Assembly: GCF_017315735.1 (NCBI RefSeq)
Contig: NZ_JAFLRK010000031.1
Coordinates: forward strand, 1 to 64,000
Source: Paracoccus shandongensis
Lineage (GTDB): Bacteria; Pseudomonadota; Alphaproteobacteria; Rhodobacterales; Rhodobacteraceae
Length of the DNA: 64,000 nt
Direction of reading: 5' to 3'
Shown here: positions 1 through 8,559 of the stretch, in pieces
Layout of the letters: every line of letters begins with the position of its first letter
How positions within the stretch are numbered: position 1 is the stretch's first letter
Notes under the pieces: generated by a model
What the model was told of the DNA's origin: nothing
Database searches by the model: none
Seen by the model: only the letters and a program-made list of their open reading frames with translations
Position numbers and translations under genes: made by a program

Positions 1-703
1 TGGCCGGGCCGTCGCGCAGGGCCGCCAGGATCTGCGCGGTGCGCTGGCGGCGGTGGGCGGCCAGGGCGGCCAGGCGCGCCAGCGGATCCTCGACCGGGTC
101 GCCATGGGCGGGCAGCAGGCGGCGGGGGCCGATCTGCGCCAGCCGGTCCAGCGTGCGCAGGTAATCCGCCAGGTCGCCGTCGGGGGGCGAGATGAGGGTC
201 GAGGACCAGCCCATCACCACGTCGCCGCAGAAGATCCGCTCGCCCCACAGGAAGGCCAGGTGCCCGCCGGAATGGCCGGGGGTGTGCAGCGCGGTCAGGC
301 GCCAGTCCGCGCCCTCGACCACGTCGCCGTCGCGCAGGGTGATGTCGGGGGTGAAGGAAAGGTCCAACCCCTCGCCCCCGCCGGTGGCATCGCCGGCAAG
401 GCGCTGCATCATCGGCGACCGGCCCGCCAGGGCATCGCCGAAGGCCAGCACCGGGGCGCCCGTCATGCGCGCCAGGGCGGGCGCCCCGGCGCTGTGGTCC
501 CGGTGCGCGTGGGTGACAAGGATATGGCTGATCCGCCCCTGCCCTGCATCAACGATGGCCGCCAGGTGGCCGGGGTCGTCCGGGCCGGGGTCGATCACCG
601 CGACCTGCTCGCGCCCCAGCAGAAAGGTGTTGGTCCCCGGCCCGGTCAGCGGCGAGGGGTTCGGGGCCAGGATGCGCAGGGGGTCTTTCGTCTGTCCGTC
701 CAT
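1..703 (-). CDS. MBL-fold metallo-hydrolase (LACTB2-like), 3' end cut by window edge
   Basis: The gene runs off the left edge; 234 residues are visible from an ATG at 703. The metal-binding HxHxDH motif is present as THAHRDH near residue 65, followed by a second zinc ligand region HTPGHSGGH and an FCGDVV segment supplying the bridging Asp. A late LLPAHGDP segment is typical of glyoxalase-II/LACTB2-type members of the beta-lactamase fold. Substrate cannot be told from sequence; hydrolysis of a thioester, lactone or phosphodiester is the family range. It is divergent from the histidine kinase at 738, with only 34 bp between start codons, so both promoters must lie inside or very near the coding starts. 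Confidence 0.88.
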   Translation of the reverse strand, partial: MDGQTKDPLRILAPNPSPLTGPGTNTFLLGREQVAVIDPGPDDPGHLAAIVDAGQGRISHILVTHAHRDHSAGAPALARMTGAPVLAFGDALAGRSPMMQRLAGDATGGGEGLDLSFTPDITLRDGDVVEGADWRLTALHTPGHSGGHLAFLWGERIFCGDVVMGWSSTLISPPDGDLADYLRTLDRLAQIGPRRLLPAHGDPVEDPLARLAALAAHRRQRTAQILAALRDGPA

Positions 704-737
704 GCGGCTAGCCTTAGCACGACAGGCAGGGGTTTCC

Positions 738-2081
738 ATGGCGAACCAGACGGAAGGCTGGCTCAAGGGCTTTTTCCCGCGCGGGCTTTACGGCCGGGCG
801 GCGCTGATCCTGTTTTTGCCGGTGGTGGTCGTCACGCTGGTGGTCAGCGTCATGTTCCTGCAGCGCCATTTCGAGGGCGTGACCCGGCAGATGACCACCA
901 GCATGGCGCAGGAACTGGCCTTTGTCGCCGCCCGGATCGACCGCGCGGACGGCCAGCGCGACGCGGGCCGGGAAATCGCCGTGCCCCTGGGCATCAGTAT
1001 CGGCGCACCCGAAACCGAGGCCCAGGGCGACCAGCGCCTGTTCTACGACTTTTCCGGCCGCGTGGTGATCGAGGAATTGCGCGCCCACCTGCCCGCCATC
1101 CGCGCCATCGACCTCGCGCGCGACGACAAGCGGGTGATCGTCACCATCGACGGACCCGCCGGGCCCTATTCGCTGTCCTTCGACCGTGGCCGGGTCAGCG
1201 CGTCCAACCCGCATCAGCTGCTGGTGCTGATGGTCTTCACCTCGTTCCTGATGACGGGGATCGCCACCGTCTTCCTGCGCAACCAGCTGCGCCCCATCCG
1301 GCGGCTGGCCGAGGCGGCCGAGGATTACGGCAAGGGCCGGATCGTGCCCTATCGTCCGTCCGGCGCGTCCGAGGTGCGCAGCGCGGGCGCGGCCTTTCTG
1401 GACATGCGCAACCGACTGGAACGCCAGAACGAACAGCGCAAGATGATGCTGTCGGGGATCAGCCACGACCTGCGCACGCCGCTGACGCGCCTGCGCCTCG
1501 GCTTGTCGATGATGTCGCCCGACATGCCCCCCGACGATGACGAACTGCGCGCGATGGAGGCCGACATCGCCGAGATGAACCGCATGGTCGACGCCTTCCT
1601 GGACTATGCCCGGGACGAGGCGCAGGACAGCCCGCCCGAACCCACGCCCGTGTCGGACTTCGTGGACAGCGTGGTGGCCGATGCGCGGCGGGCGGGCCAG
1701 CAGGTGGTGCTGCGTCAGCTTGAGGGCGATCCGAACGGTCGGGCGACCTTTCGCCGCGACATGCTGCGCCGCGCGCTGGAAAACCTGCTGGGCAACGCCG
1801 CCCGCCATGGCACGCGCGCCGAACTGGACGCCACCCTGGGCCCGCGCAGCCTGCGCATCGGGGTCGAGGACGACGGCCCCGGCATCCCCGACGACAGCCT
1901 CGATGCGGCGATGCGGCCCTTTACCCGGCTGGACCCGTCGCGCAACCGCAACGGCGGCGGGGGCGCCGGCCTGGGCCTGGCGATTGCCGCCGACGTGGCA
2001 CGCGCCCATGGCGGGCAGTTGCGGCTTGGCCGGGGGCAGCGGTTGGGCGGGCTCAGGGCGGAAATCGTCATTCCGCGATAG
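738..2081 (+). CDS. EnvZ-like sensor histidine kinase
   Basis: A 447-residue membrane kinase. A longer upstream reading frame exists, but it only mirrors the divergent MBL gene; the ATG at 738 follows an AGGGG-type ribosome site and opens directly into a hydrophobic segment. Order: first transmembrane helix about residues 17-40, a short periplasmic domain, a second helix about 155-177, HAMP linker, HisKA with the phosphoacceptor in SHDLRTPLTRL (His243), then a HATPase with N-box (NLLGNAARHG), G1 (DDGPGIPDD) and G2 (GAGLGLAI). This is the OmpR-partner EnvZ layout. No response regulator lies next to it in this window, so its partner is elsewhere or encoded beyond the neighbouring genes. Signal unknown. 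Confidence 0.9.
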   Translation: MANQTEGWLKGFFPRGLYGRAALILFLPVVVVTLVVSVMFLQRHFEGVTRQMTTSMAQELAFVAARIDRADGQRDAGREIAVPLGISIGAPETEAQGDQRLFYDFSGRVVIEELRAHLPAIRAIDLARDDKRVIVTIDGPAGPYSLSFDRGRVSASNPHQLLVLMVFTSFLMTGIATVFLRNQLRPIRRLAEAAEDYGKGRIVPYRPSGASEVRSAGAAFLDMRNRLERQNEQRKMMLSGISHDLRTPLTRLRLGLSMMSPDMPPDDDELRAMEADIAEMNRMVDAFLDYARDEAQDSPPEPTPVSDFVDSVVADARRAGQQVVLRQLEGDPNGRATFRRDMLRRALENLLGNAARHGTRAELDATLGPRSLRIGVEDDGPGIPDDSLDAAMRPFTRLDPSRNRNGGGGAGLGLAIAADVARAHGGQLRLGRGQRLGGLRAEIVIPR

Positions 2082-2118
2082 AATGGCGCCGGAAATAGCG
2101 GGCATTTTTTGCGTCATA

Positions 2119-2147
2119 TTGAATGCGGCGGGACACCGCCCTAGATT
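2119..2147 (+). promoter_or_regulatory. Candidate lon promoter
   Basis: TTGAAT at 2119-2124 and TAGATT at 2142-2147 are separated by 17 bp. The element with a preceding CC (CCTAGAT) loosely resembles heat-shock (RpoH-type) -10 boxes, which would suit lon, but the match is not strong enough to choose between sigma-70 and RpoH. The spacer holds a 5-bp inverted repeat (GGCGG/CCGCC). Confidence 0.4.
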
Positions 2148-2212
2148 GTCGGAACGCAGGGGCCGTGTGTCGCCATGACGGGGCCACGGCTTCGGGCAGA
2201 AAGGAACGCATA

Positions 2213-4630
2213 ATGAACGAATTCGCTGCTTCGACCTATCCGGTGCTGCCGTTGCGCGACATCGTGGTCTTTCCCCACATGATCGTTCCGCTGTTCGTGG
2301 GTCGCGAAAAATCGGTCCGCGCGCTGGAAGCGGTCATGGAATCGGACAGCCCGATCCTGCTGGCCGCGCAAAAGGACGCCTCGGTCGATGAGCCTGTGGA
2401 AGACGGCATCTACCGCGCCGGCGTGCTGGCCAATGTGCTGCAACTGCTGAAGCTGCCCGACGGCACCGTCAAGGTGCTGGTCGAGGGGCGCGAACGCGTG
2501 CAGATCACCGACTTCGTGCCGAACCCCGATCACTTCGAGGCGACCGCCATCGTCCTGGCCGAGACGCCGGGCGACCCCGCCACCGTGACCGCCCTGGTCC
2601 GCACCGTGGCCGAGGAGTTCGAGCGTTACGTCAAGGTCCGCAAGAACATCCCCGAGGAAGTCGTGACCGCCGTGGCCGAGGCGAAGGAGCCCGGCAAGCT
2701 GGCCGACCTGGTCGCGGGCCACATGGGCATCGCGCTCGACCGCAAGCAGGATCTGCTGGACACGCTGGACGTGGCCGAGCGTCTGGAAAAGGTCTATTCC
2801 CACATGCAGGGCGAGATGTCCGTCCTGCAGGTCGAAAAGAAGATCAAGTCGCGCGTCAAGACCCAGATGGAGAAGACGCAGCGCGAGTACTATCTGAATG
2901 AGCAGATGAAGGCCATTCAGAAGGAACTGGGCGACGGCGAGGACGGCCAGAACGAGATCGCCGAGCTTGAGGAAAAGATCGCCAAGACCAAGTTCAGCAA
3001 GGAAGCCCGCGACAAGGCGGAAGCCGAGCTGAAGAAGCTGAAGTCGATGTCGCCGATGTCGGCCGAGGCCACGGTGTCGCGCAACTATCTGGACTGGCTT
3101 CTGTCCCTGCCCTGGGGCGTCAAGTCGCGCACCCGCAAGGATCTGACGGCGGCCGAAAAGGTGCTGGATGCCGACCACTATGGCCTGGAAAAGGTCAAGG
3201 AACGGATCGTCGAATACCTGGCCGTGCAGACCCGCAGCCAGAAGCTGAAGGGCCCGATCCTGTGCCTCGTCGGCCCTCCGGGCGTCGGCAAGACCTCGCT
3301 CGGGCGCAGCGTGGCCAAGGCGACGGGACGCGAATTCATCCGCATCAGCCTGGGCGGCGTGCGCGATGAATCCGAAATCCGCGGCCACCGCCGGACCTAT
3401 ATCGGCTCGATGCCGGGCAAGATCATCCAGGCTTTGAAAAAGGCCAAGACGACCAACCCGCTCATCCTGCTGGATGAGATCGACAAGATGGGCCAGGATT
3501 TCCGGGGCGATCCGGCGTCTGCCATGCTGGAGGTGCTGGATCCAGAACAGAACGCGACCTTCGTGGACCACTATCTGGAAGTGGAATACGACCTGTCGAA
3601 CGTGATGTTCGTGACCACGGCCAACAGCTACAACATGCCGGGGCCGCTTCTGGACCGGATGGAGATCATCAGCCTGTCGGGTTACACCGAGGACGAAAAG
3701 CGCGAGATCGCGCGCCAGCACCTGCTGCCCAAGCAGATCGCGGCGAACGGCTTGCGCAAGGGTGAGTTCGAGGTGACGGACGAGGCGCTGACCCATGTGA
3801 TCCGCTACTACACGCGGGAAGCCGGGGTCCGTTCGCTGGAACGCGAGATCGCCAAGCTGGCCCGAAAGGCCGTGACCGAGATCCTGAAAGGTCAGGTCAA
3901 GTCCGTGACGGTGGATGCCGCCAAGGCCGAGGAATACCTGGGCGTTCGCCGCCACCGCTACGGCCTGGCCGAGAAAGAGGATCAGGTCGGCGTGGTGACG
4001 GGCCTCGCCTGGACTTCGGTCGGGGGTGACCTCCTCCAGATCGAGGCGCTGCGCCTGCCGGGCAAGGGCCGGATAAAGACGACCGGGAAACTGGGCGACG
4101 TGATGAAGGAATCGATCGACGCGGCCTCCAGTTTCGTCCGGTCGATCGCGCCGGAAATCGGGGTCAAGCCCCCGGAATTCGACAAGCGCGACATCCACGT
4201 CCACGTGCCCGAGGGGGCGACCCCGAAGGACGGTCCGTCGGCGGGCATTGCCATGGTGACCTCGGTCGTGTCGGTGATGACCGGCATCCCGGTCCGCAAG
4301 GACGTGGCGATGACCGGCGAGGTGACGCTGCGCGGCAACGTGCTGGCCATCGGTGGCTTGAAGGAAAAGCTGCTGGCGGCGCTGCGCGGTGGCATCAAGA
4401 CGGTGATGATCCCGGCCGACAACGAAAAGGATCTGGCCGAGATCCCGGACAACGTGAAGACCGGCCTGACCATCATCCCGGTCAGCAACGTCCGCGAAGT
4501 CCTGAAGCACGCCCTGGTGCGGATGCCCGAACCCGTCGAATGGGACGAGGCCGCCGAGGAGGCTGCCGAAGCCGCCCGGGCCGCCTCTGGCCGGGAAGAA
4601 CGCGCCGCCGGAAGCGCGGTCGCACATTAA
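2213..4630 (+). CDS. lon: ATP-dependent endopeptidase Lon
   Basis: An 805-residue cytosolic AAA+ protease that degrades misfolded and short-lived regulatory proteins. The N-terminal substrate-binding domain starts [15 protein letters not shown]; a coiled-coil stretch follows around residues 200-290; Walker [10 protein letters not shown] is near residue 353 and Walker B LLLDEIDK is present. The C-terminal protease domain holds the Ser-Lys dyad: Ser676 in PKDGPSAG and Lys719 in [10 protein letters not shown], spaced 43 residues as in E. coli Lon. The start at 2213 is preceded by AAGGAA; upstream in-frame codons give non-homologous residues. The tail after about residue 775 is Ala/Glu rich. Length is normal for the family. 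It is monocistronic, with its own terminator. Confidence 0.98.
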   Translation: MNEFAASTYPVLPLRDIVVFPHMIVPLFVGREKSVRALEAVMESDSPILLAAQKDASVDEPVEDGIYRAGVLANVLQLLKLPDGTVKVLVEGRERVQITDFVPNPDHFEATAIVLAETPGDPATVTALVRTVAEEFERYVKVRKNIPEEVVTAVAEAKEPGKLADLVAGHMGIALDRKQDLLDTLDVAERLEKVYSHMQGEMSVLQVEKKIKSRVKTQMEKTQREYYLNEQMKAIQKELGDGEDGQNEIAELEEKIAKTKFSKEARDKAEAELKKLKSMSPMSAEATVSRNYLDWLLSLPWGVKSRTRKDLTAAEKVLDADHYGLEKVKERIVEYLAVQTRSQKLKGPILCLVGPPGVGKTSLGRSVAKATGREFIRISLGGVRDESEIRGHRRTYIGSMPGKIIQALKKAKTTNPLILLDEIDKMGQDFRGDPASAMLEVLDPEQNATFVDHYLEVEYDLSNVMFVTTANSYNMPGPLLDRMEIISLSGYTEDEKREIARQHLLPKQIAANGLRKGEFEVTDEALTHVIRYYTREAGVRSLEREIAKLARKAVTEILKGQVKSVTVDAAKAEEYLGVRRHRYGLAEKEDQVGVVTGLAWTSVGGDLLQIEALRLPGKGRIKTTGKLGDVMKESIDAASSFVRSIAPEIGVKPPEFDKRDIHVHVPEGATPKDGPSAGIAMVTSVVSVMTGIPVRKDVAMTGEVTLRGNVLAIGGLKEKLLAALRGGIKTVMIPADNEKDLAEIPDNVKTGLTIIPVSNVREVLKHALVRMPEPVEWDEAAEEAAEAARAASGREERAAGSAVAH

Positions 4631-4638
4631 AGACAGAG

Positions 4639-4667
4639 AGGGCCGGTTCAGCCGGCCCTTTTCTTTT
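4639..4667 (+). terminator. Rho-independent terminator of lon
   Basis: An 8-bp perfect stem AGGGCCGG / CCGGCCCT with a TTCAG loop, followed by TTTCTTTT, begins 9 bp after the lon stop codon. Confidence 0.9.
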
Positions 4668-4669
4668 GA

Positions 4670-5301
4670 CTGATGCTCTGCCGCGACGATGATGGCTGTC
4701 CTGCCGTTCCTGCCTGAGGATCCGTTGGTCAGGTCTGGCTTCAGAGTATTGCAAGTAGGCCTCGTTCATCGCAGATGGACCTGTGCAAGACCTTGGGCGC
4801 GTATCGCGATATTGCCGCGCTGGAGGTTGGGGAGACCCGCCCGGACCAAGCCTGCAAAGGCTTGGGGGCAACACGTCACCGCCCCTAGGGGCTTCCCAAC
4901 AAGCCAAGAATTTAAGTCAGGAACAATCGTATCACCACACACCTGGATCCTCGGCCTTTTGCCAAGGCCCAGATCAGACAAGAAGCTGGTCTTGGTTCTG
5001 CGGCGCGGCCGAAACCGGCTGGCGCAGCCATGGGTTGAGAGGAGAATGACCAGACCGCCTCAGGCACTCGCCTATTTGTGGAAAGGACTTTGTCGGTCAT
5101 GCCGGGTAGCCGAACACAGAACAGAGCGCCCCTGAAGATCGCGACCCCGAATGCTCGCGAGATGCGCTTCCTCTATCTTCCCGCTACAACTCCCTCGGCT
5201 GCCAGCCAGCACGATAGGAGCGGGGCGTTAAGTACAGCAGGAATGCAAGAGGAACCACCTGCCTGAAGGTCTCTTCTTCCAGCAATAAAACGGAAGATAT
5301 T
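4670..5301. other. Gene-free stretch of lower GC between lon and tRNA-Ala
   Basis: About 630 bp with no reading frame I can support: frames on both strands have no recognisable domain and no ribosome site. By eye the base composition is clearly less GC-rich than its neighbours, especially 4900-4980 and 5160-5300. It contains hairpins: CCAAGCCT/AGGCTTGG with a GCAA loop (4846-4865), palindrome GCCCCTAGGGGC (4881-4892) and GGCCTT/AAGGCC (4953-4969). It lies directly past the 3' end of tRNA-Ala, a usual place for integration scars, but I find no repeat of the tRNA 3' end in it. Nothing else is identified. Confidence 0.5.
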
Positions 5302-5377
<76 letters not shown>

Positions 5378-5416
5378 ACCGGAGGTCTGCTTCGTCTTTC
5401 AACGTCGCGTGCAGGG

Positions 5417-5445
5417 TCTATAGGGGTGTGTGCGACAGGGTGCAA
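5417..5445 (-). promoter_or_regulatory. Sigma-70-type promoter of tRNA-Ala
   Basis: On the minus strand TTGCAC (5445-5440) and TATAGA (5422-5417) are separated by exactly 17 bp, placing the start site about 30 bp upstream of the mature tRNA 5' end at 5377. Confidence 0.7.
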
Positions 5446-5555
5446 GCGGAAAATGTGGTATTCGCGGCACGTTTGTGAAGATGCCGTCAATTCCCTGAAA
5501 ATGCGTGGGAATGTCGACCAAAGCGGCGCCGGAAAGGATCTCAGGGCAGGGAAAA

Positions 5556-5631
5556 TGGTGGGCGGTGAGGGACTCGAACCCCCGACATCCTCGGTGTAAA
5601 CGAGGCGCTCTACCAACTGAGCTAACCGCCC
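5556..5631 (-). tRNA. tRNA-Val (anticodon TAC)
   Basis: 76 nt on the minus strand with encoded CCA. It starts GGGCGGTTAGCTCAG, has anticodon stem CCTCG/CGAGG around loop TTTACAC (TAC), T arm GGGGGTTCGAGTCCCT (one non-perfect pair) and a matching acceptor stem. The 178-bp spacing to tRNA-Ala contains a separate promoter for the latter, so the two are probably transcribed apart. Confidence 0.97.
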
Positions 5632-5684
5632 GCCGGACTGCCTTCTAGCCTCCGCCGCAGGCCTTGGCCAGTGCCGATTTTGCG

Positions 5685-6752
5685 CTAGCCGATGATGCCA
5701 GATCCCGCGAACAGCGCGGGCAGATCGACCGTGTCGCGCGTGTTCAGGGCGTCCGCGTGGTCGCGCAGGAACGTATCAGCCGCCACCTGCCCCGCCAGCT
5801 TCATCCGCGCCAGCAGGCCCGGCGCGGGCGTCAGCTTGGAGCGGGCGTTCAGGTCGTTCATCAGCACGTCGTCCAGGATCATGTGGACCAGCGGGTTCTT
5901 CATGGGGCGATTCTGCAGGCGATCCTCGGCGAACAGGCGCTTGACGAAGTTGATCGCCCGCAGGTCGGCCATCAGCGACGCGTTGAAGCTGATCTCGTTC
6001 ACGCGGTCGGCGATTTCGACCGGGGTGCGGGGGATGCCGTCGCGCAGCAGCGGGTTGATGTTCACGATCACGATGTCGCGCGGCAGGCGGTGGTCATACA
6101 GCGGAAACATCGCCGGGTTGCCGGTGAAGCCGCCGTCCCAGAAGGCCTCCATCTGCCCGGTCTCGGGGTCGGGGATCTCGACCGCGCGGAACAGGTTCGG
6201 CAGGCAGGCCGAGGCCATCACCGCGTCGGGGGTGGCGGCCGCGTTGGTGAAGACCCGGATCCGGCCCGTGCGCACATTGGTGGCCGCCACGAACAGCTGC
6301 GGCCCGCGCGTGTTGCTGAAGTCGGGACAGGGCAGGTCGCGCAGGACCGAGGCAAGCGGATTGACGTAAAAGGGGCCGTAATCATAGGGGCTGAAGATCC
6401 GCGTCAGGTTGTCCAGCCAGGCGGCGGGCGAGAACAGCTCGGCCAGCCGCTCCATCTCTCGGGGCGCCGGCACCAGCGAATGCATCCACCGCACGACGCG
6501 GTTGTCGCTGATCTGCCCGACCTGCGCCCAGAGGTGATCGAGGTTCTGGCGCGCGGCCCGGCGCCCGGGCAGCCCCTGGTGCCGCGACAGCCCGGCCTTC
6601 AGCGCCGCCGCGTTCAGGGCCCCGGCCGAGGTGCCGCTGATGGCGGAAATCGTCAGCCAGTCCTCGTCCAGCAGGCGGTCCAGCACGCCCCAGGCGAATG
6701 CGCCATGCGCGCCGCCGCCCTGCAAGGCCAGATTGATGCGCTTTTCTTCCAT
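5685..6752 (-). CDS. Patatin-like phospholipase family protein
   Basis: 355 residues. The patatin hallmarks are all there: an N-terminal oxyanion-hole loop GGGAHGAFAWG (about residues 12-22), the nucleophile elbow GTSAG (Ser about residue 42) and the catalytic Asp in a DGG motif (AFWDGGFTGN). The fold is a Ser-Asp dyad lipid acyl hydrolase. No signal peptide or membrane helix is visible, so the enzyme is probably cytosolic or peripheral; substrate is unknown. The start ATG at 6752 fits family length. It is transcribed in the same direction as prfB, 60 bp downstream of it. Confidence 0.92.
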   Translation of the reverse strand: MEEKRINLALQGGGAHGAFAWGVLDRLLDEDWLTISAISGTSAGALNAAALKAGLSRHQGLPGRRAARQNLDHLWAQVGQISDNRVVRWMHSLVPAPREMERLAELFSPAAWLDNLTRIFSPYDYGPFYVNPLASVLRDLPCPDFSNTRGPQLFVAATNVRTGRIRVFTNAAATPDAVMASACLPNLFRAVEIPDPETGQMEAFWDGGFTGNPAMFPLYDHRLPRDIVIVNINPLLRDGIPRTPVEIADRVNEISFNASLMADLRAINFVKRLFAEDRLQNRPMKNPLVHMILDDVLMNDLNARSKLTPAPGLLARMKLAGQVAADTFLRDHADALNTRDTVDLPALFAGSGIIG

Positions 6753-6812
6753 CGCCGCCCCCGTTTCTGCAGGTGCAGCATAACGGCAAAGCCCGCGCGG
6801 TCCAGCGGCGGA

Positions 6813-7940
6813 TCAGTCGGCGGCGTTGGCCTCGGCCCGGCTTTTGCCCGCCACGTCCAGGGCCAGGGTGGCGGCCATGAAGGCGTCCAGGTCGCCGTCC
6901 AGCACGCCCTGGGTGTCGCTGGTCTCCTCGCCCGTGCGCAGATCCTTGACCATCTGGTAGGGGTGCAGGACATAGGACCGGATCTGGTTGCCCCAGCCGG
7001 CATCGCCCTTGGCGGCGTGCTGGGCGTTGATCTCGGCGTTGCGGCGGTCCAGCTCCATCTGGTAGAGGCGCGATTTCAGCGCGGCCATGGCGTTGGCCCG
7101 GTTCTGGTGCTGCGACTTTTCCGACGACGTGACCACGATCCCGGTCGGCAGGTGGGTGATCCGCACGGCCGAGTCGGTGGTGTTGACGTGCTGCCCGCCC
7201 GCGCCGGACGACCGATAGGTGTCGATGCGGATGTCGCGGTCGGGGATGTCGATCTCGATATTGTCGTCCACGACGGGATAGACCCAGACCGACGAAAACG
7301 ACGTATGCCGCCGCGCCGCGCTGTCATAGGGGCTGATGCGCACCAGCCGGTGCACGCCCGATTCCGACTTCAGCCAGCCATAAGCGTTGTGCCCGCTGAC
7401 CTTGTAGGCGGCGCTGCGGATGCCCGCCTCGTCGCCCGCGGTTTCGGACAGCAGCTCGACCTCGTAGCCCTTCTTTTCCGCCCAGCGGACATACATGCGC
7501 GCCAGCATCGACGCCCAGTCGCAGCTTTCCGTGCCGCCCGCGCCCGCGTTGATTTCCAGGAAGGTGTCGTTGCCGTCGGCCTCGCCGTTCAGCAGGGCCT
7601 CCAGTTCCTTTTGCGCGGCCAGTTCCGCCAGCGATTTCAGGTTCGCCTCGGCCTCGGCCACCAGGTCGGTGTCGCCTTCCTCCTCGGCCAGTTCGATCAT
7701 CTCGGCATTGGCGGAGAGATCCCCGTCGATGCGGCGATAGGTTTCGATCGCGTCCAGCAGCGCCTGGCGTTCGCGCATCAGCTTTTGCGCGCGGGCGGGA
7801 TCGGACCACAGGTCGCCCGCCTCGATCATGGCGTTCATCTCCTCCAGCCGGTGGGGCGCGGTCTGCCAGTCCATCCGCTGGCCCAGCAGGGTCAGCGACT
7901 TGCGGATGGCTTCGATGGTGGACTGCGTCTCGGCGCGCAT
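6813..7940 (-). CDS. prfB: Peptide chain release factor 2
   Basis: 375 residues, recognises UGA and UAA stop codons in the ribosomal A site and triggers peptide release. The universal GGQ tripeptide is in [16 protein letters not shown]. The codon-recognition loop reads SPY ([18 protein letters not shown]) where E. coli RF2 has SPF; an aromatic third residue is conservative. Coiled-coil domain 1 occupies about residues 10-110. The frame is continuous from an ATG, so there is no programmed +1 frameshift like the one that autoregulates prfB in enterobacteria. It lies head-on 127 bp from the mgtC-like gene. Confidence 0.97.
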   Translation of the reverse strand: MRAETQSTIEAIRKSLTLLGQRMDWQTAPHRLEEMNAMIEAGDLWSDPARAQKLMRERQALLDAIETYRRIDGDLSANAEMIELAEEEGDTDLVAEAEANLKSLAELAAQKELEALLNGEADGNDTFLEINAGAGGTESCDWASMLARMYVRWAEKKGYEVELLSETAGDEAGIRSAAYKVSGHNAYGWLKSESGVHRLVRISPYDSAARRHTSFSSVWVYPVVDDNIEIDIPDRDIRIDTYRSSGAGGQHVNTTDSAVRITHLPTGIVVTSSEKSQHQNRANAMAALKSRLYQMELDRRNAEINAQHAAKGDAGWGNQIRSYVLHPYQMVKDLRTGEETSDTQGVLDGDLDAFMAATLALDVAGKSRAEANAAD

Positions 7941-8067
7941 GGGCGGATCCTTGGGGCTGGCGTCAGGTCAGGGGTGATACCGCGCGCGGGGCCCTGGGGC
8001 AAGGGCCGGGCCTGCAACCGGGCGGGGGCGGTTCACGTTACACAAGGGTATCACAGCGCGGACCGCC

Positions 8068-8559
8068 ATGCCCCTGATCCCCGATCTGTTCCAGCCGCTG
8101 CAATCCATGCCCCTGCCCGTGGTGGCCATGCGGCTGGCGCTGGCGGTGGTGCTGGGCGGGTTGATCGGGTGGGAACGCGAGGTCAGCGCCCGCGCCGCCG
8201 GGCTGCGCACGCATATGCTGATCGCGCTGGCGGCGGCGATGTTCACGATTGTCGCGATGGAACTGACGCATTTCCCCGCCGATGAAACCGACACGCTGCG
8301 CATCGACCCCCTGCGCCTGATCGAGGCCGTGACGGCGGGCGTGGCCTTTCTGGCCGCCGGGTCGATCATCTTCAGCGGCGGCAGCGTGCGCGGCGTGACC
8401 ACGGGCGCGTCGATGTGGCTGGCGGGCGCCGTGGGCCTGGCGTCGGGGACCGGGGACGGGCTGCTGGCGGTGATGGGGACCGTGCTGGCGGTGGTGATCC
8501 TGTGGATGGTGCGCATCATCAGCACTCCCGCCCATCGCGGGCAAGGCCCCGATCAGTAA
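8068..8559 (+). CDS. MgtC/SapB family membrane protein
   Basis: 163 residues, with about four to five hydrophobic helices. The family signature follows the first helix: GGLIGWEREVSARAAGLRTHML (split about residues 31-52), with the conserved ERE and GLRTH; later GVAFLAAGSIIF and GVTTGASMWLAGAVG match the MgtC/SapB consensus. It lacks the C-terminal cytosolic domain of virulence MgtC, so it is the short SapB/YhiD-like type of unknown transport or regulatory role. The stop overlaps by 7 bp the stop end of the convergent PBP1A gene. Confidence 0.9.
   Translation: MPLIPDLFQPLQSMPLPVVAMRLALAVVLGGLIGWEREVSARAAGLRTHMLIALAAAMFTIVAMELTHFPADETDTLRIDPLRLIEAVTAGVAFLAAGSIIFSGGSVRGVTTGASMWLAGAVGLASGTGDGLLAVMGTVLAVVILWMVRIISTPAHRGQGPDQ

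Noticed and set aside
2141-4627. 828-codon frame antisense to lon
   Set aside because: Covers the whole lon gene on the other strand; high-GC third positions produce such mirror frames, and it has no family features.
4689-5135. 148-codon frame between lon and tRNA-Ala
   Set aside because: No ribosome site, no recognisable domain and no coding-like composition; competing frames of similar size exist on both strands.
6813-7940. Programmed frameshift in prfB
   Set aside because: The frame is continuous from the ATG with no internal UGA, so the classical autoregulatory shift is absent.
5664-8285. 873-codon plus-strand frame
   Set aside because: Opposite patatin and prfB, both of which have full catalytic motifs; the frame is a mirror artefact.
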